Positions 55,579 to 64,000 of a stretch of 64,000 nt of DNA are shown here, piece by piece. Made by a program: the position numbers and the translations under genes. This DNA comes from Emticicia sp031378345 (GTDB lineage Bacteria; Bacteroidota; Bacteroidia; Cytophagales; Spirosomataceae): assembly GCA_031378345.1 (NCBI GenBank), contig JANNDY010000013.1:173318-237317 (forward strand). The letters run 5' to 3'. The notes under the pieces were generated by a model. That model made no database searches and was not told where the DNA came from. It was given only the letters and a program-made list of their open reading frames with translations. Every line of letters begins with the position of its first letter. Positions within the stretch are counted from its first letter, which is position 1.

Positions 55579-56256
55579 TCATTTTAAATGTGTGTTTTTT
55601 TCTAAAAAAGCCAAAATTGGTACATAAACAGCCTCTGGATGCGTATAAAGTGTAAAATGGTCGCCAACGACTTCATGAAACGATTCTCGTGGACGACGAA
55701 CAACTAAATCAATTTGGGCATGGATTCGTAAATCAGGTATTGCAATAATTTTTTCAGACACTGGCGTTAGTATTAAACGAAGCTGATTTATCAAATTTTC
55801 CCTATTACTCTTTATCATTCCTTCAAAAATTTCTTGATAAATATCTTTCGATGGTTTGCCTTCATAACCTTTTAAAATCAATAATCGTTTGAAAAAGTGA
55901 TTAAATAGCAAGCCATTACGTACAATCCAATAACTGAGTTTCACATTCTTTATTGGCGTAAAGGGTTTGTCTGGGTCTGTCCAAGATGCAATTTGTACGA
56001 TCGGGCTACCAGTCAAGTGCTTGATATGGTATGCTATCCAACCACCCATAGAATGACCAATTATTACATCATTTTGAGTAATTTTGAACTTTTGTACCAC
56101 TTCCTTGGCAAAATCCAAAACATTAATATTTGTTCGAGGAACATCACCTAATATACTCCAAATGTTCAAAAAAACATGCTCTCCTGGAATAAATGGAGAG
56201 ATTTTACTAAAAATAGTTTCATTTTCACCGAAACCATGAATGAATAATATACGCAT
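55579..56256 (-). CDS. Alpha/beta hydrolase
   Basis: A 225-residue alpha/beta-hydrolase. The oxyanion strand is ILFIHGFGENE, the nucleophile elbow is GHSMGGW (Ser in VIIGHSMGGWIAY), an Asp lies in IDLVVRRPRE and the catalytic His in EVVGDHFTLYTHPEA. It is shorter than most esterases of the fold but keeps the full triad. Between a monooxygenase and an SDR on one transcript, it may hydrolyse the ester made by Baeyer-Villiger oxidation. Confidence 0.83.
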   Translation of the reverse strand: MRILFIHGFGENETIFSKISPFIPGEHVFLNIWSILGDVPRTNINVLDFAKEVVQKFKITQNDVIIGHSMGGWIAYHIKHLTGSPIVQIASWTDPDKPFTPIKNVKLSYWIVRNGLLFNHFFKRLLILKGYEGKPSKDIYQEIFEGMIKSNRENLINQLRLILTPVSEKIIAIPDLRIHAQIDLVVRRPRESFHEVVGDHFTLYTHPEAVYVPILAFLEKNTHLK

Positions 56257-56277
56257 AAGTCTGATGTTTTTTAGTTA

Positions 56278-57729
56278 TTATTTATAAACTAATATTCCGT
56301 CATTAAGAGGGCTTTTCTCAAACATTTTTTTGTCATAAAAATAATTTTGTTCAATCTTCCATGGTTTTTTATTTCCCATTTTTGGCATTTTATCTAAGAC
56401 CCTCAACACATAGCTGGGATTAAAATCTAAGAATGGTTTTAGTTGCATAGAAGGGTCATTTAACACTGGCATGCATTGTTTATAGCCGTTTTTTTCCATA
56501 AAGTTAATGAGCCTACATGTGTATTGGTTTGTCATGTCGCACTTCAATGTCCACGAAGCATTGGTATAACCAAAAGCATAAGTCATATTCGGAATGTTAT
56601 CTAACATTACACTTTTATAAGTAACTTTTTTACTAAAATCAATGCTTTCACCATCTATTTCAAAAACAATATTATTAAAAAGTTGGGCATTTAAGCCAGT
56701 TGCAGTCACAATAATATCAGCTTCAAGAAATTCGCCAGATTTTAGTAAAATCCCATTTTCGGTAAATCTATCAATATGGTCAGTAACAATTGAAGCTTTT
56801 TTTTCATTGATGGCTTTAAATAAATCACCGTTTGGCACTAAACACAAACGTTGGTCCCAAGGGTTATATTTTGGACTGAAATGCTTATCAATATCAAAAT
56901 CTTTACCTAATTCCTTTTCTACTCCCATTCTTAGAAGTTTTTTCATCAAAGCAGGAAAATTCCTTGAAAAAGCATAAGAAAACCGTTGAAACATTACCTT
57001 ACGAAAACGATTGATTTTAAAAGCCATTTTTCTTGGCAAATTATTATTTATCCAGACTGCTTTTGGGTCAATGTCAGGTAGAGCAACTACATACGTGGGG
57101 CTTCGTTGAAGCAGCGTTACATGCTTTGCTTTTTGAGTTAAATTAGGAATTAGAGTCATGGCAGTTGCACCACTACCAATTACTACTATTTTTTTATTGT
57201 TGTAATCGAGAGCTTCATCCCATTTTTGAGGGTGTAAAATAACACCTTTAAAATCGTCTTTTCCCTCAAAAATGGGAGTGTAGCCATTTTCGTAATCATA
57301 ATAACCCATACAAAGTGACAAAAAAGAACAAGCAAAAACTTGTGGTTTGTCAGATTCGGACGTAAGTACGGTGAGCGTCCAATTGGCAGTTTCAGAGGAC
57401 CATGATGCATTCAAAAGTTTGTGTTCAAATTGAATATGCTTATCTATGCCTTCTTCTTTGATTGTTTCTTCCAAATATTCAATGATTTTTTCACGGGGAG
57501 CAATTATCTGGGGCTCCACCCATGGTTTGAATGCAAACCCAAAGGTGTACATATCCGAATCAGAGCGTATGCCAGGATACCTAAACAGGTCCCAAGTACC
57601 ACCAATTTTTTTGCGACTTTCAAGAATTGTATAGGTTTTATTTGGGCAGTCAGTTTGCAAATAGTGTGCTGCACTGATGCCAGAAATACCTGCACCTATA
57701 ATTATATTATCAAAATAAGTGGGACTCAT
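56278..57729 (-). CDS. Baeyer-Villiger-type flavin monooxygenase (EthA/MymA-like)
   Basis: A 483-residue FAD/NADPH monooxygenase. The N-terminal Rossmann motif is IIGAGISGISAA, followed by GGTWDLFRYPGIRSDSDMYTFG, typical of the EthA/MymA group. The BVMO fingerprint is FKGVILHPQKWDE (F-x-G-x3-H-x3-W), and the NADPH motif is VVIGSGATAMTLIPNL. ATGLNAQLFNN is the conserved C-terminal glycine motif. The enzyme should insert oxygen into ketones or oxidise thioethers. It heads a three-gene set, in the same order as mymA-lipR-SDR of mycobacteria. Confidence 0.92.
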   Translation of the reverse strand: MSPTYFDNIIIGAGISGISAAHYLQTDCPNKTYTILESRKKIGGTWDLFRYPGIRSDSDMYTFGFAFKPWVEPQIIAPREKIIEYLEETIKEEGIDKHIQFEHKLLNASWSSETANWTLTVLTSESDKPQVFACSFLSLCMGYYDYENGYTPIFEGKDDFKGVILHPQKWDEALDYNNKKIVVIGSGATAMTLIPNLTQKAKHVTLLQRSPTYVVALPDIDPKAVWINNNLPRKMAFKINRFRKVMFQRFSYAFSRNFPALMKKLLRMGVEKELGKDFDIDKHFSPKYNPWDQRLCLVPNGDLFKAINEKKASIVTDHIDRFTENGILLKSGEFLEADIIVTATGLNAQLFNNIVFEIDGESIDFSKKVTYKSVMLDNIPNMTYAFGYTNASWTLKCDMTNQYTCRLINFMEKNGYKQCMPVLNDPSMQLKPFLDFNPSYVLRVLDKMPKMGNKKPWKIEQNYFYDKKMFEKSPLNDGILVYK

Positions 57730-57816
57730 GTTAGAACCGTTTGTAGTTTATGAAGCTTGGCATGTAAAGTTGCTCATTTTTGAGGATGTTTTTAATATGA
57801 ATTAAACAATTGGAGT

Positions 57817-58575
57817 TCACATTCGCATAATTTTCAAGATTTTATTTGGCTGAATCAACAACGATTTGCCAACTTCATACCAAAGTTCATCGCCCGTATT
57901 TACAAATATTCCTTTGTGTGAAGGTCGATTTTTTTGAGCAAAATCGGCTTCAAATTCTCCAGAAAAAGTATTTTTCAAAATAAAATTCAGTTCTTCCCAA
58001 TCCAAAGTTTTTGTATCGTTTTGGACTTCATTAAAATTAATTTTATTATAAGATAATTTCCTTTCTACAAAAGATGCAGAAATGTTTACTTCTACATTTT
58101 CGCCAGACTGATTCTTTAAATAAATCAATTTTAATGGAGATTCTTTTTCAGATTTTTCATAAACAGCCTGTTGCAATTCTTCAATCAAATACTTGAATTG
58201 CTCAGTTTCTTTTGGATAAAAACTTTTGCCTTCAAAATCAAGCTGCCAAAACTCTTGATGTGGCTCTAATGATTTAATAATCAATTCATTAGCTGATTTT
58301 AAATTTCCAAAAATAACATCCGACCAAGTTTTAGGCAATGTTCCTTTCCATGAAAAATTATCATTTAGTGTAAACCCTTCGTCAAAAAGTTCATCTTCAG
58401 TAAACTCTTCTCGGTCTAAATAAGTTAGTTCAAAACTTAATTCCAGTTGAGGAACGCCGCCCGACGGGATGCCTCTAACTTGATTTTGTGCAATTTCACC
58501 AATAATTTCTATTGCATGAGCATAAGGTGCTGGCAAGTTTTCAGCCGTTTGATATTTGAGGGAGAACGAATACAT
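57817..58575 (-). CDS. Hypothetical protein overlapping menE
   Basis: A 252-residue soluble protein I cannot assign. It is acidic, with strands and helices; examples are LSFELTYLDREEFTEDELFDEGF and the end GDELWYEVGKSLLIQPNKILKIMRM. There is no signal peptide or membrane segment. Its ATG lies 35 bases inside the 3' end of menE in another frame, so translation is probably coupled to menE. Cytophagales genomes may keep this pair, but I cannot verify that here. A menaquinone-related role is only a guess from position. Confidence 0.7.
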   Translation of the reverse strand: MYSFSLKYQTAENLPAPYAHAIEIIGEIAQNQVRGIPSGGVPQLELSFELTYLDREEFTEDELFDEGFTLNDNFSWKGTLPKTWSDVIFGNLKSANELIIKSLEPHQEFWQLDFEGKSFYPKETEQFKYLIEELQQAVYEKSEKESPLKLIYLKNQSGENVEVNISASFVERKLSYNKINFNEVQNDTKTLDWEELNFILKNTFSGEFEADFAQKNRPSHKGIFVNTGDELWYEVGKSLLIQPNKILKIMRM

Positions 58576-59662
58576 TGATGGTTTTTATTTTATCTATTTT
58601 TCCTGTTGCGGTTTCTAAAATTTTTTCAACAAAAAACACTTCCTTTGGGACTTCAAATTTAGGCAAAATTTCTTTGAAAGCCTTCAAAATATCAATCTTA
58701 ATGGAATCAATCATACTTGAAGTTTTATCAGAAACTTTTTTTTCAAGAACAAAAATCATTCTTTCTCCTAATTTTTCATCAGGTAAACTGAACACAAAAC
58801 TTCGACCTTCCAATTGTAATTTTCTAAGAACCTGTTCTCCTACTTTTTCAATTTTTTCTAATCGAATTTTTACACCTCCACTATTTATTACATTGTCAAT
58901 TCTTCCATGCAAAACAAAACAATTTTTATTTACAATTTCAGCCACATCATTTGTCGTAATCCATTGACTACCAAGGCTTTTCGACTTAATCATCAAGCAA
59001 TTTTCATTGTTCAAATTAATAGAAACCCCAGCTAAAGTTTTGAAGAAATCAGTCTTTGCAGAACCATTTAAACGCTTAATTGCAATGTGTGTAATTGTTT
59101 CTGTCATGCCGTAAGTTGCATATACTGGACGATAAATTTTTTGTATTTTTTCAAGAATACTATCATTTACAGTAGCCCCACCAATGATGATTACTTTGGC
59201 TGAATTAAGAATCTCAAGAAACTTTGGTGTTTCTTCCAAAATCGTCTGAATTTGTAGAGGAACAAAAGCAAAAAAGTTTCGCCCACGATTGGTACTTAAT
59301 AAATACAAATGTTTTTCGATACCCAAAAAAGGATTTGAACTTGGTTCAACAACAATCAAATTCATACCGACTTCAAAAGCACGGACAAGCATCATCATTC
59401 CTGCAATATAATCAACATTCAAGCAACAAAATGCTGTATCTCCTGCTTGCAAATCGAAAGCCTTTGCTGTCATTTTGGCAGAAGCAATGATTTGTTTTCT
59501 GGTCAATACTATTTCCTTTGGAACACCTGTAGAACCCGAAGTATGTAACGTGAATTTTTCTTGTCCAGATTCCCATAAATTCTTGAATATCAGCACTTTA
59601 TCAAAATATTTATTATTTGATTTGGTATTTATGTAAGTGCCATCTTGTTCTAAAAATACCAT
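58541..59662 (-). CDS. menE: o-Succinylbenzoate--CoA ligase (short form)
   Basis: Acyl-adenylate-forming ligase, 373 residues, shorter than the about 480-residue classical MenE but normal for Bacteroidota. The ATP motif is FTLHTSGSTGVPKEI, then YATYGMTETITHIAIKRL, the late motif VLHGRIDNVINSGGVKIRLEKIE and the catalytic Lys in ATGKIDKIK. In menaquinone synthesis it activates o-succinylbenzoate, whose product is cyclised by MenB, encoded nearby at 61047 on the other strand. It is co-transcribed with the overlapping hypothetical gene. Confidence 0.9.
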   Translation of the reverse strand: MVFLEQDGTYINTKSNNKYFDKVLIFKNLWESGQEKFTLHTSGSTGVPKEIVLTRKQIIASAKMTAKAFDLQAGDTAFCCLNVDYIAGMMMLVRAFEVGMNLIVVEPSSNPFLGIEKHLYLLSTNRGRNFFAFVPLQIQTILEETPKFLEILNSAKVIIIGGATVNDSILEKIQKIYRPVYATYGMTETITHIAIKRLNGSAKTDFFKTLAGVSINLNNENCLMIKSKSLGSQWITTNDVAEIVNKNCFVLHGRIDNVINSGGVKIRLEKIEKVGEQVLRKLQLEGRSFVFSLPDEKLGERMIFVLEKKVSDKTSSMIDSIKIDILKAFKEILPKFEVPKEVFFVEKILETATGKIDKIKTINVFVLPQISNG

Positions 59663-59689
59663 GAATTATGAGATATATATTATTAAATA

Positions 59690-59724
59690 AAAATGCCCTT
59701 CTCACAAACTGAAAAGGGCATTTT
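59690..59724. terminator. Terminator between Rieske gene and menE
   Basis: AAAATGCCCTT and AAGGGCATTTT pair around a 13-nt loop, flanked by A and T runs. On the minus strand it closes the Rieske transcript before menE starts. Confidence 0.88.
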
Positions 59725-59744
59725 CCAAATTTTATTTAACAAAA

Positions 59745-60215
59745 TTAAGAAAAAATCCTTAAAGTATTATTTGTCAAATCAATTGAGGTGCTATATTTTG
59801 TCAATGGAGAAGCAGCTGGTCCTTTTTTTACAGCTCCTGCGGCAGAAAATACTGAACCATGATTTGGGCATAGAAAATCATCACTCGCAGAACGGTAATT
59901 AATTACTGTCAATTCGTGTGTGCATCTTGAATCAACTGCAATCCAAGTATCTGCGATTGTATGGGCAACAATAACATTTTGGGCTTTAACGACCAAAAAA
60001 TTACCTTTTGTTTTCAAAGTTGCATTATCAGTCAATTTTAAATCAAGTGTAAAATCCAACTTCCCTGTATTTGGAATTGGAGTTGGGTCAGGAATTTCGT
60101 CTCCAGAACTACATGATTGCAGACAATTCATCAACATAATTGCTCCAAAACCTATTCCAACTTGACGCATAAATTCTTTTCGGTCAATGGTGTTTTCTAA
60201 TTTTTCAGCGGTCAT
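59745..60215 (-). CDS. Rieske-type iron-sulfur lipoprotein
   Basis: A 156-residue protein from MTAEKLENTIDRKEFMRQVG (start at 60215; the frame extends to 60248). A hydrophobic segment ends in a lipobox-like LQSC (MLMNCLQSCSS). The [2Fe-2S] cluster motifs are C-T-H (CTHELTV) and C-P-N-H-G (FLCPNHGSVFSAAGAV), 20-odd residues apart. It is probably anchored outside the inner membrane and may carry electrons in respiration; it lacks the cytochrome bc1 partner genes here. It may be an arsenite-oxidase-type or stand-alone Rieske protein. Confidence 0.88.
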   Translation of the reverse strand: MTAEKLENTIDRKEFMRQVGIGFGAIMLMNCLQSCSSGDEIPDPTPIPNTGKLDFTLDLKLTDNATLKTKGNFLVVKAQNVIVAHTIADTWIAVDSRCTHELTVINYRSASDDFLCPNHGSVFSAAGAVKKGPAASPLTKYSTSIDLTNNTLRIFS

Positions 60216-60507
60216 TTTTAATAATAAATTAAAAGGTTTTTTTTTCAAAACGAATAGTTTTAAATATTGTTTTCAAATTTAGGGATTTTGATAAACAAAA
60301 GCAATTCTATTTTGTTTATTATAGAAATCATTTATCTATATTTGTTTCATAATTTAGAAAATTTATTTAAATTAAGAATGTATTATAGATAAATATTGTT
60401 TAATCTCATATAATTATAGTTATTTTATCTATAAAATATTAATTAAAGAATTGATAATTTTTGAAATAAAACATCAATTTATCAAGTTTTCAAAATAAAT
60501 TTGCACA
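60216..60507. promoter_or_regulatory. Divergent AT-rich region between Rieske and DUF2452 genes
   Basis: A 292-base gap, very AT-rich. A TATATTTG block (60337-60344) matches the Bacteroidota -7 element TAnnTTTG, with TTTG 22 bases upstream (60311); spacing is wider than the usual 19, so the promoter is weakly supported. Short TATCTATAA-like repeats occur between 60325 and 60440. Nothing else is seen. Confidence 0.35.
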
Positions 60508-60966
60508 ATGGAAAAGAATCCGATTGATAAAATAAAGACTGCCGAAAATCCAGGTTTGATGGAATATGCCCACACTGCTGGTGGGGCAGTTATTCGCCCA
60601 GAAGATATGGGCAAGGTAAAAGGTAAGGCACAATTGGCAATGCGACAACAAACGCATGAACAAATAAGTAAGATTTACCGTCAGATGGAATTGCTTGCTC
60701 AACAAGCCAAAGAAGTTCAAAATAGAGTTGAGGTTTCTGAAAGAATTTATGATGCTACCATGGGTTTTGAACCAATTATCAGTCATATATATTACCTTTA
60801 CGAAAAAAAGGATGGTTCTGATATTCTTTCGATGGTTGCTCCAAATGAGTGGGGTAGAAAATTTCCATTTAACCAATTTCTTGCAAAGGTTTTTTTATTG
60901 GCAGACCATACTTGGAGAGTTGAGTTTTTTGAAGAAAATGAAAGAAGTGGAACGATTGATGTATAA
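60508..60966 (+). CDS. DUF2452 family protein
   Basis: A 152-residue DUF2452 protein of unknown function. Typical segments are NPIDKIKTAENPGLMEYAH, a central coiled helix (QLAMRQQTHEQISKIYRQME) and the closing IISHIYYLYEKKDGSDILSM with SMVAPNEWG. It is soluble. MenB follows 80 bases later on the same strand; the spacer holds a REP-like palindrome and a heptamer array. Confidence 0.85.
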   Translation: MEKNPIDKIKTAENPGLMEYAHTAGGAVIRPEDMGKVKGKAQLAMRQQTHEQISKIYRQMELLAQQAKEVQNRVEVSERIYDATMGFEPIISHIYYLYEKKDGSDILSMVAPNEWGRKFPFNQFLAKVFLLADHTWRVEFFEENERSGTIDV

Positions 60967-60974
60967 AAGTCTAT

Positions 60975-60996
60975 CCTTCGACTTCGCTCAGGGAAC
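60975..60996. repeat. REP-like sequence (CCTTCGACTTCGCTCAGGG)
   Basis: This short motif has palindromic ends (CCT/AGG) and resembles repetitive extragenic sequences that occur in many copies in some Bacteroidota. Only one copy is present in this window, so the assignment rests on resemblance. Confidence 0.4.
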
Positions 60997-61020
60997 GGCT
61001 TTTAAATTGAATAAAAAATA

Positions 61021-61048
61021 ATTGATAATTGTTAATTGATAATTGAAT
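61021..61048. repeat. Heptanucleotide array ATTGATA x4 running into the menB start
   Basis: Units ATTGATA, ATTGTTA, ATTGATA, ATTGAAT lie end to end; the last one includes the first two bases of the menB ATG. The TGA stays in three units. The menB ribosome site must lie inside this array. Confidence 0.8.
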
Positions 61049-61859
61049 GGATTGGAAAGTAATTAAAGAATACGAAGACATTAAATTTTCGTTTTTTGAA
61101 GGAATTGCAAAAATAAGCATCAATCGCCCTGAAAAGCATAATGCGTTTCGCCCACAGACGGTCAAAGAAATGATTGATGCCATGCACTTTTGTAGAGAAG
61201 AACCTGCAATTGAAGTCATTATTTTGACAGGAGAAGGTGGAAAAGCATTTTGTAGTGGTGGCGACCAGTCGGTACGTGGACATGGTGGTTATATTGGAGA
61301 CGACCATGTGCCAAGACTAAATGTACTTGATTTGCAAAAAATGATTCGCTCGATTCCAAAGGTTGTCATAGCCGCAGTTGCAGGTTTTGCCATTGGTGGC
61401 GGACATGTACTTCATGTAGTTTGCGACATGACGATTGCTGCCGAAAATGCTAAATTTGGTCAGACTGGACCAAAAGTAGGAAGTTTTGATGGTGGGTTCG
61501 GGGCAAGTTATTTGGCACGAATTGTTGGTCAGAAAAAAGCACGTGAGATTTGGTTTTTGTGCGAACAATATGATGCACAAGAAGCCCTACAAATGGGACT
61601 TGTCAATAAAGTTGTAGCTTTAGAAAAATTGGAAGAAGCAACTGTAGCTTGGTGTCAGAGAGTGCAACAAATGTCGCCATTGGCTATAAGAATGTTGAAA
61701 TCATCATTTAATGCTGAACTTGATGGACAAGCTGGAATTCAAGAGTTAGCAGGAAATGCCACATTATTATATTATTTGACCGACGAAGCAAAAGAAGGTT
61801 TCAACTCATTTTTAGAGAAAAGAAAGCCTGATTTTAGTAAATTTCCGAAGTTTCCGTAA
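61047..61859 (+). CDS. menB: 1,4-Dihydroxy-2-naphthoyl-CoA synthase
   Basis: Crotonase-fold enzyme of 270 residues that cyclises o-succinylbenzoyl-CoA in menaquinone synthesis. Diagnostic MenB stretches are AFCSGGDQSVRGHGGY, GFAIGGGHVLHVVCDMTIAAEN (in parts), the GQTGPKVGSFDGGFGASYLAR loop and REIWFLCEQYDAQEAL. It is the partner of MenE (encoded 1.4 kb away on the opposite strand). Its start lies at the end of a heptamer array. Confidence 0.95.
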   Translation: MDWKVIKEYEDIKFSFFEGIAKISINRPEKHNAFRPQTVKEMIDAMHFCREEPAIEVIILTGEGGKAFCSGGDQSVRGHGGYIGDDHVPRLNVLDLQKMIRSIPKVVIAAVAGFAIGGGHVLHVVCDMTIAAENAKFGQTGPKVGSFDGGFGASYLARIVGQKKAREIWFLCEQYDAQEALQMGLVNKVVALEKLEEATVAWCQRVQQMSPLAIRMLKSSFNAELDGQAGIQELAGNATLLYYLTDEAKEGFNSFLEKRKPDFSKFPKFP

Positions 61860-61888
61860 CCTCCTGCCCCTAAAGTGGATTAAAAAAA

Positions 61889-61926
61889 GAGTTGAGAAAT
61901 TTTTTATAATTTCTCAACTCTTTTTG
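61889..61926. terminator. Bidirectional terminator after menB
   Basis: GAGTTGAGAAATT and AATTTCTCAACTC pair around a short T-rich loop, with A and T runs on either side, between convergent genes. Confidence 0.9.
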
Positions 61927-61930
61927 TTTT

Positions 61931-63862
61931 CTAAAACTGCTTCAAATAACTAATTTTTGCAATTGCATGATCTTCTTGGCTTCTAATACCCGGTTTTAAA
62001 GAATTATCAAATTCTCTTTTATTATAAACCAAATATAAAAAAGATAATGGTTGATATTCCCAAGACAACCTTATATTAATATTTTCAGCTTTTAAATCTG
62101 TGTTTTTTTGATAAAAAGTAATCAACTGAAGCCTTGGGTTTAATGCAAAACGTCCTTCAAATGCTACTAAATCTATAGTTTTGTTTGTTTTTGCTTCTCC
62201 AACTTCCTTAAAATTATTTCGATTAAAGCGAGCATTTATTGAAATATGTGGAATTGGTGCAAATTGAATTTTTAAATCTGTTGTGTTTAATTTTCCTCCA
62301 AAGTAACCTCCAAATTCTCCTAATAAGTTAAAACTCAATTTTTTTGAACCATCACTACCTATATAAACAGTATGTCTTCCATAATTATATTTTCCTTTAT
62401 TTATTTTTACGCCTAATGGACTAAATCCATCAGTGAGGTTTTGATAAGTTGGTGAATAAATATGTCCAATAAATCCCCCAGATTGCAGCATTACCCAAAA
62501 TGGACTAAGTCCTACAGAGCGTTCTGTTAATTGTCCCGTACTAATTTGGTTATAAAACTCTACCAATATACTTGGCTCAAATGAGCGAATTAGTTTTTTG
62601 AAAGGAATCCATTTTCCTCGATTATACCAAAAAATCCCCGGAGTAGTAGCTATAACATCATTTCTTGATACAAAACCAACTTCTGGATTATAATTTTTAG
62701 AGACAACTGATTCTGTCCACCAAATTTTCCATTGATTATTTGCAAAATAATATTGACCCGCACCAGCAAATCCAGTTGAATTAAATTTGGTATCGTGAGA
62801 AGTTGAAGCCATCCAATTCAAGGAATGTTCGGCATTAAATCTAAAAAAACCATCTAAAGTACCTAAAATATTTGTGTTTGCACTACCTTGTTTAGCTGTA
62901 AAAAGTCCACCTATTCGATTTTGTTTTCCAAAATTTTGGGAAAAGCGACCAATTAAATAATTCGTTGCAGGCGTTCCCCCAAATGCTCTTTGTTTTATAA
63001 ACATTCCACCAAAATTACTTTTCAAAGAACGATGCACAAACCTTACTCCTGCATCAATCGGAATAGGATTTCCCGAAGCATCAAGTCCAATTTTTCTACT
63101 AAAAAAAGGCTGGATTCTCATCGAGCCACCAGACAAATCAAAACTTTGGGCAATGCCAACACCAAAAAGAGAAGCATTTTCTAAGAAAAACTGCCTTCTT
63201 TCAGGAAAAAAAACTGAAAATCTCGTTACATTATTTACTTGACGGTCGGCATCCGCTTGTGCAAAATCAGTATTAAAAGTTAAGTCTAAAACAGAGTTAG
63301 AATTAATCGCCCACTTGATTTCACCACCAATTTTTGAGTTAAAAACTTCTGGCTTTCGACCATCAATATTTTTGTATTTGTCAAAAGAAGTTAGTAAAAA
63401 TGGTTGAAATCTTATATTAGGTGAAGGTGGTGGGGGTTGTAAATTTATTAACAAACCTGCGTAATCCATTCTTAATACACTGAAAGCACGAGGAAATGGT
63501 GAGAAAGAATAGTTTTCATTAGTAATTCTTCTACTTCGATTTATATTAAATCCCCAAGTTTGAAGTGAGTCAATTGATTTTGGGTATCTCAAAGTTTTCC
63601 AAGGAATTGCAAACTCGGCAACCCATCCAGAATCAGTTCTGCTTGTTCGAACTCGCCAAAGTCCATCCCAATCTAAATCAATATAATTTGCATCAAAAGA
63701 CAAAAAATCACGTTGTACTCCATGAGGATTAGTCGTAAAAATCATGGCATTTCGTTTATCAAGAAAACCATCAAAACCCATTCCTATATAATCTGAAGTG
63801 CGAGTATTAAAATCTCTTTTGAAATCTACGACCCGAATAGCTTTTTTACCAAGTGAATCCTA
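61931..63862 (-). pseudogene. DUF5916 outer-membrane protein gene, 5' part separated by IS insertion
   Basis: A DUF5916-type protein: a carbohydrate-binding (CBM9-like) N-terminal part followed by a large outer-membrane beta-barrel. The visible frame runs from 63859 to 61931. It contains RVVDFKRDFNTRTSDYIGMGFDGFLDKRNA (in parts) upstream of any good start, then VAEFAIPWKTLRYP, RSRRITNENY, FFPERRQFFLENASLFG and many barrel strands to SYLKQF. The homology reads past the internal Met at 63781 and stops abruptly at a TAG formed at the edge of the IS element (63860-63862). The signal peptide and first part of CBM9 must lie beyond the element, outside the window. A truncated protein from the Met is possible but would lack export. 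Confidence 0.82.
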
Positions 63863-64000
63863 TGGTGTACCCCAATAGTTGGACAAAATAGTTAATTTAT
63901 TAAAGTGTTAATATTTTTTGTTTAATTGTACTATTCTTAGTTATAGATTGACGTTCATTGAAAACCTGATTTGGAGTGAGGTTTAGTAAAGATTGATGTT
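63863..64000 (-). mobile_element. IS3-family element, one end
   Basis: The end begins TGGTGTACCCCAATAGTTGG, like terminal repeats of IS3/IS150-type elements (5' TG, a ...CCCCAATAGTTGGAC core). It abuts a 3-base CTA that may be the target-site copy. The rest of the element continues to the right of the window. Confidence 0.7.
63900..64000 (-). CDS. IS3-family transposase, C-terminal end only
   Basis: The last 32 residues of a transposase on the minus strand: HQSLLNLTPNQVFNERQS and on to ILTL before the TAA at 63900-63902. The pattern H-x-x-L-x-x-L-T-P-x-x-V is the usual end of IS3 OrfB (rve) transposases. The catalytic DDE part is outside the window. Confidence 0.72.
   Translation of the reverse strand, partial: HQSLLNLTPNQVFNERQSITKNSTIKQKILTL

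Noticed and set aside
58575..58967. A 130-codon plus-strand ORF
   Set aside because: Antisense to menE; no start signal or family pattern.

Overview
The window reads as chromosome of a Bacteroidota bacterium, most likely order Cytophagales. The evidence is: an AT-rich sequence; a textbook Bacteroidota promoter (TTTG-N19-TATCTTTG) in front of rpmI; a type IX secretion C-terminal domain; C-terminal '3-coathanger' sorting modules on secreted proteins; SusA-like periplasmic amylases; DUF1800/DUF1501, DUF5916, DUF2452 and VPS10/BNR families; and a LytS/LytTR pair. I saw no rRNA, tRNA, CRISPR array or prophage.

Layout. 1-3.6 kb: dnaE (-, cut by the window edge). 3.9-8 kb: katG with an OxyR-like dyad upstream, a SnoaL-like lipoprotein, a ParE-type toxin/antitoxin pair, and what looks like a leftover duplicate of the katG 3' end with its terminator. 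8-12.2 kb: TlpA-like thioredoxin, rpmI-rplT, a nuclease A inhibitor homologue and a DUF937 protein. 12.4-17.1 kb: a secreted multidomain esterase-like protein, then dnaK. 17.4-19.3 kb: trpS-PAP2-DUF2147 operon (-). 19.4-23.3 kb: DUF2461, then the DUF1800/DUF1501 pair. 23.4-26.7 kb: class III aminotransferase and a LytS/LytTR two-component pair. 26.8-36.5 kb: maltodextrin locus (MFS transporter, two GH13 amylases, beta-phosphoglucomutase, a secreted thioredoxin-like protein, GH65 phosphorylase). 36.6-39.5 kb: reprolysin-like metalloprotease. 39.6-44.4 kb: leucine/branched-chain catabolism genes. 44.5-47.7 kb: BNR-propeller protein. 47.9-50.1 kb: small hypothetical and DinB-like genes. 50.2-54.7 kb: aldehyde dehydrogenase, XRE regulator, outer-membrane protein and methionine aminotransferase. 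54.8-57.7 kb: a Baeyer-Villiger monooxygenase/hydrolase/SDR cassette. 57.8-61.9 kb: menaquinone genes (menE, menB) with a Rieske protein and DUF2452. 61.9-64 kb: a DUF5916 outer-membrane gene broken by an IS3-type insertion that runs off the window.

How genes work together. The maltodextrin locus gives periplasmic starch-oligomer cleavage, maltose import, phosphorolysis to glucose plus beta-glucose-1-phosphate, and isomerisation to glucose-6-phosphate. The 39.6-44.4 kb block covers methylcrotonyl-CoA carboxylation, hydration and HMG-CoA cleavage, but lacks the biotin-carboxylase subunit here.

The most unusual signals are: tandem heptanucleotide repeats, each carrying TGA on one strand, in at least five intergenic sites; the katG 3'-end remnant tied to a three-copy terminator family with GNRA-type loops; a four-cysteine insertion in an aminotransferase; a mymA-like oxidation cassette; and the IS-interrupted outer-membrane gene. 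No clearly new multi-gene system was identified.
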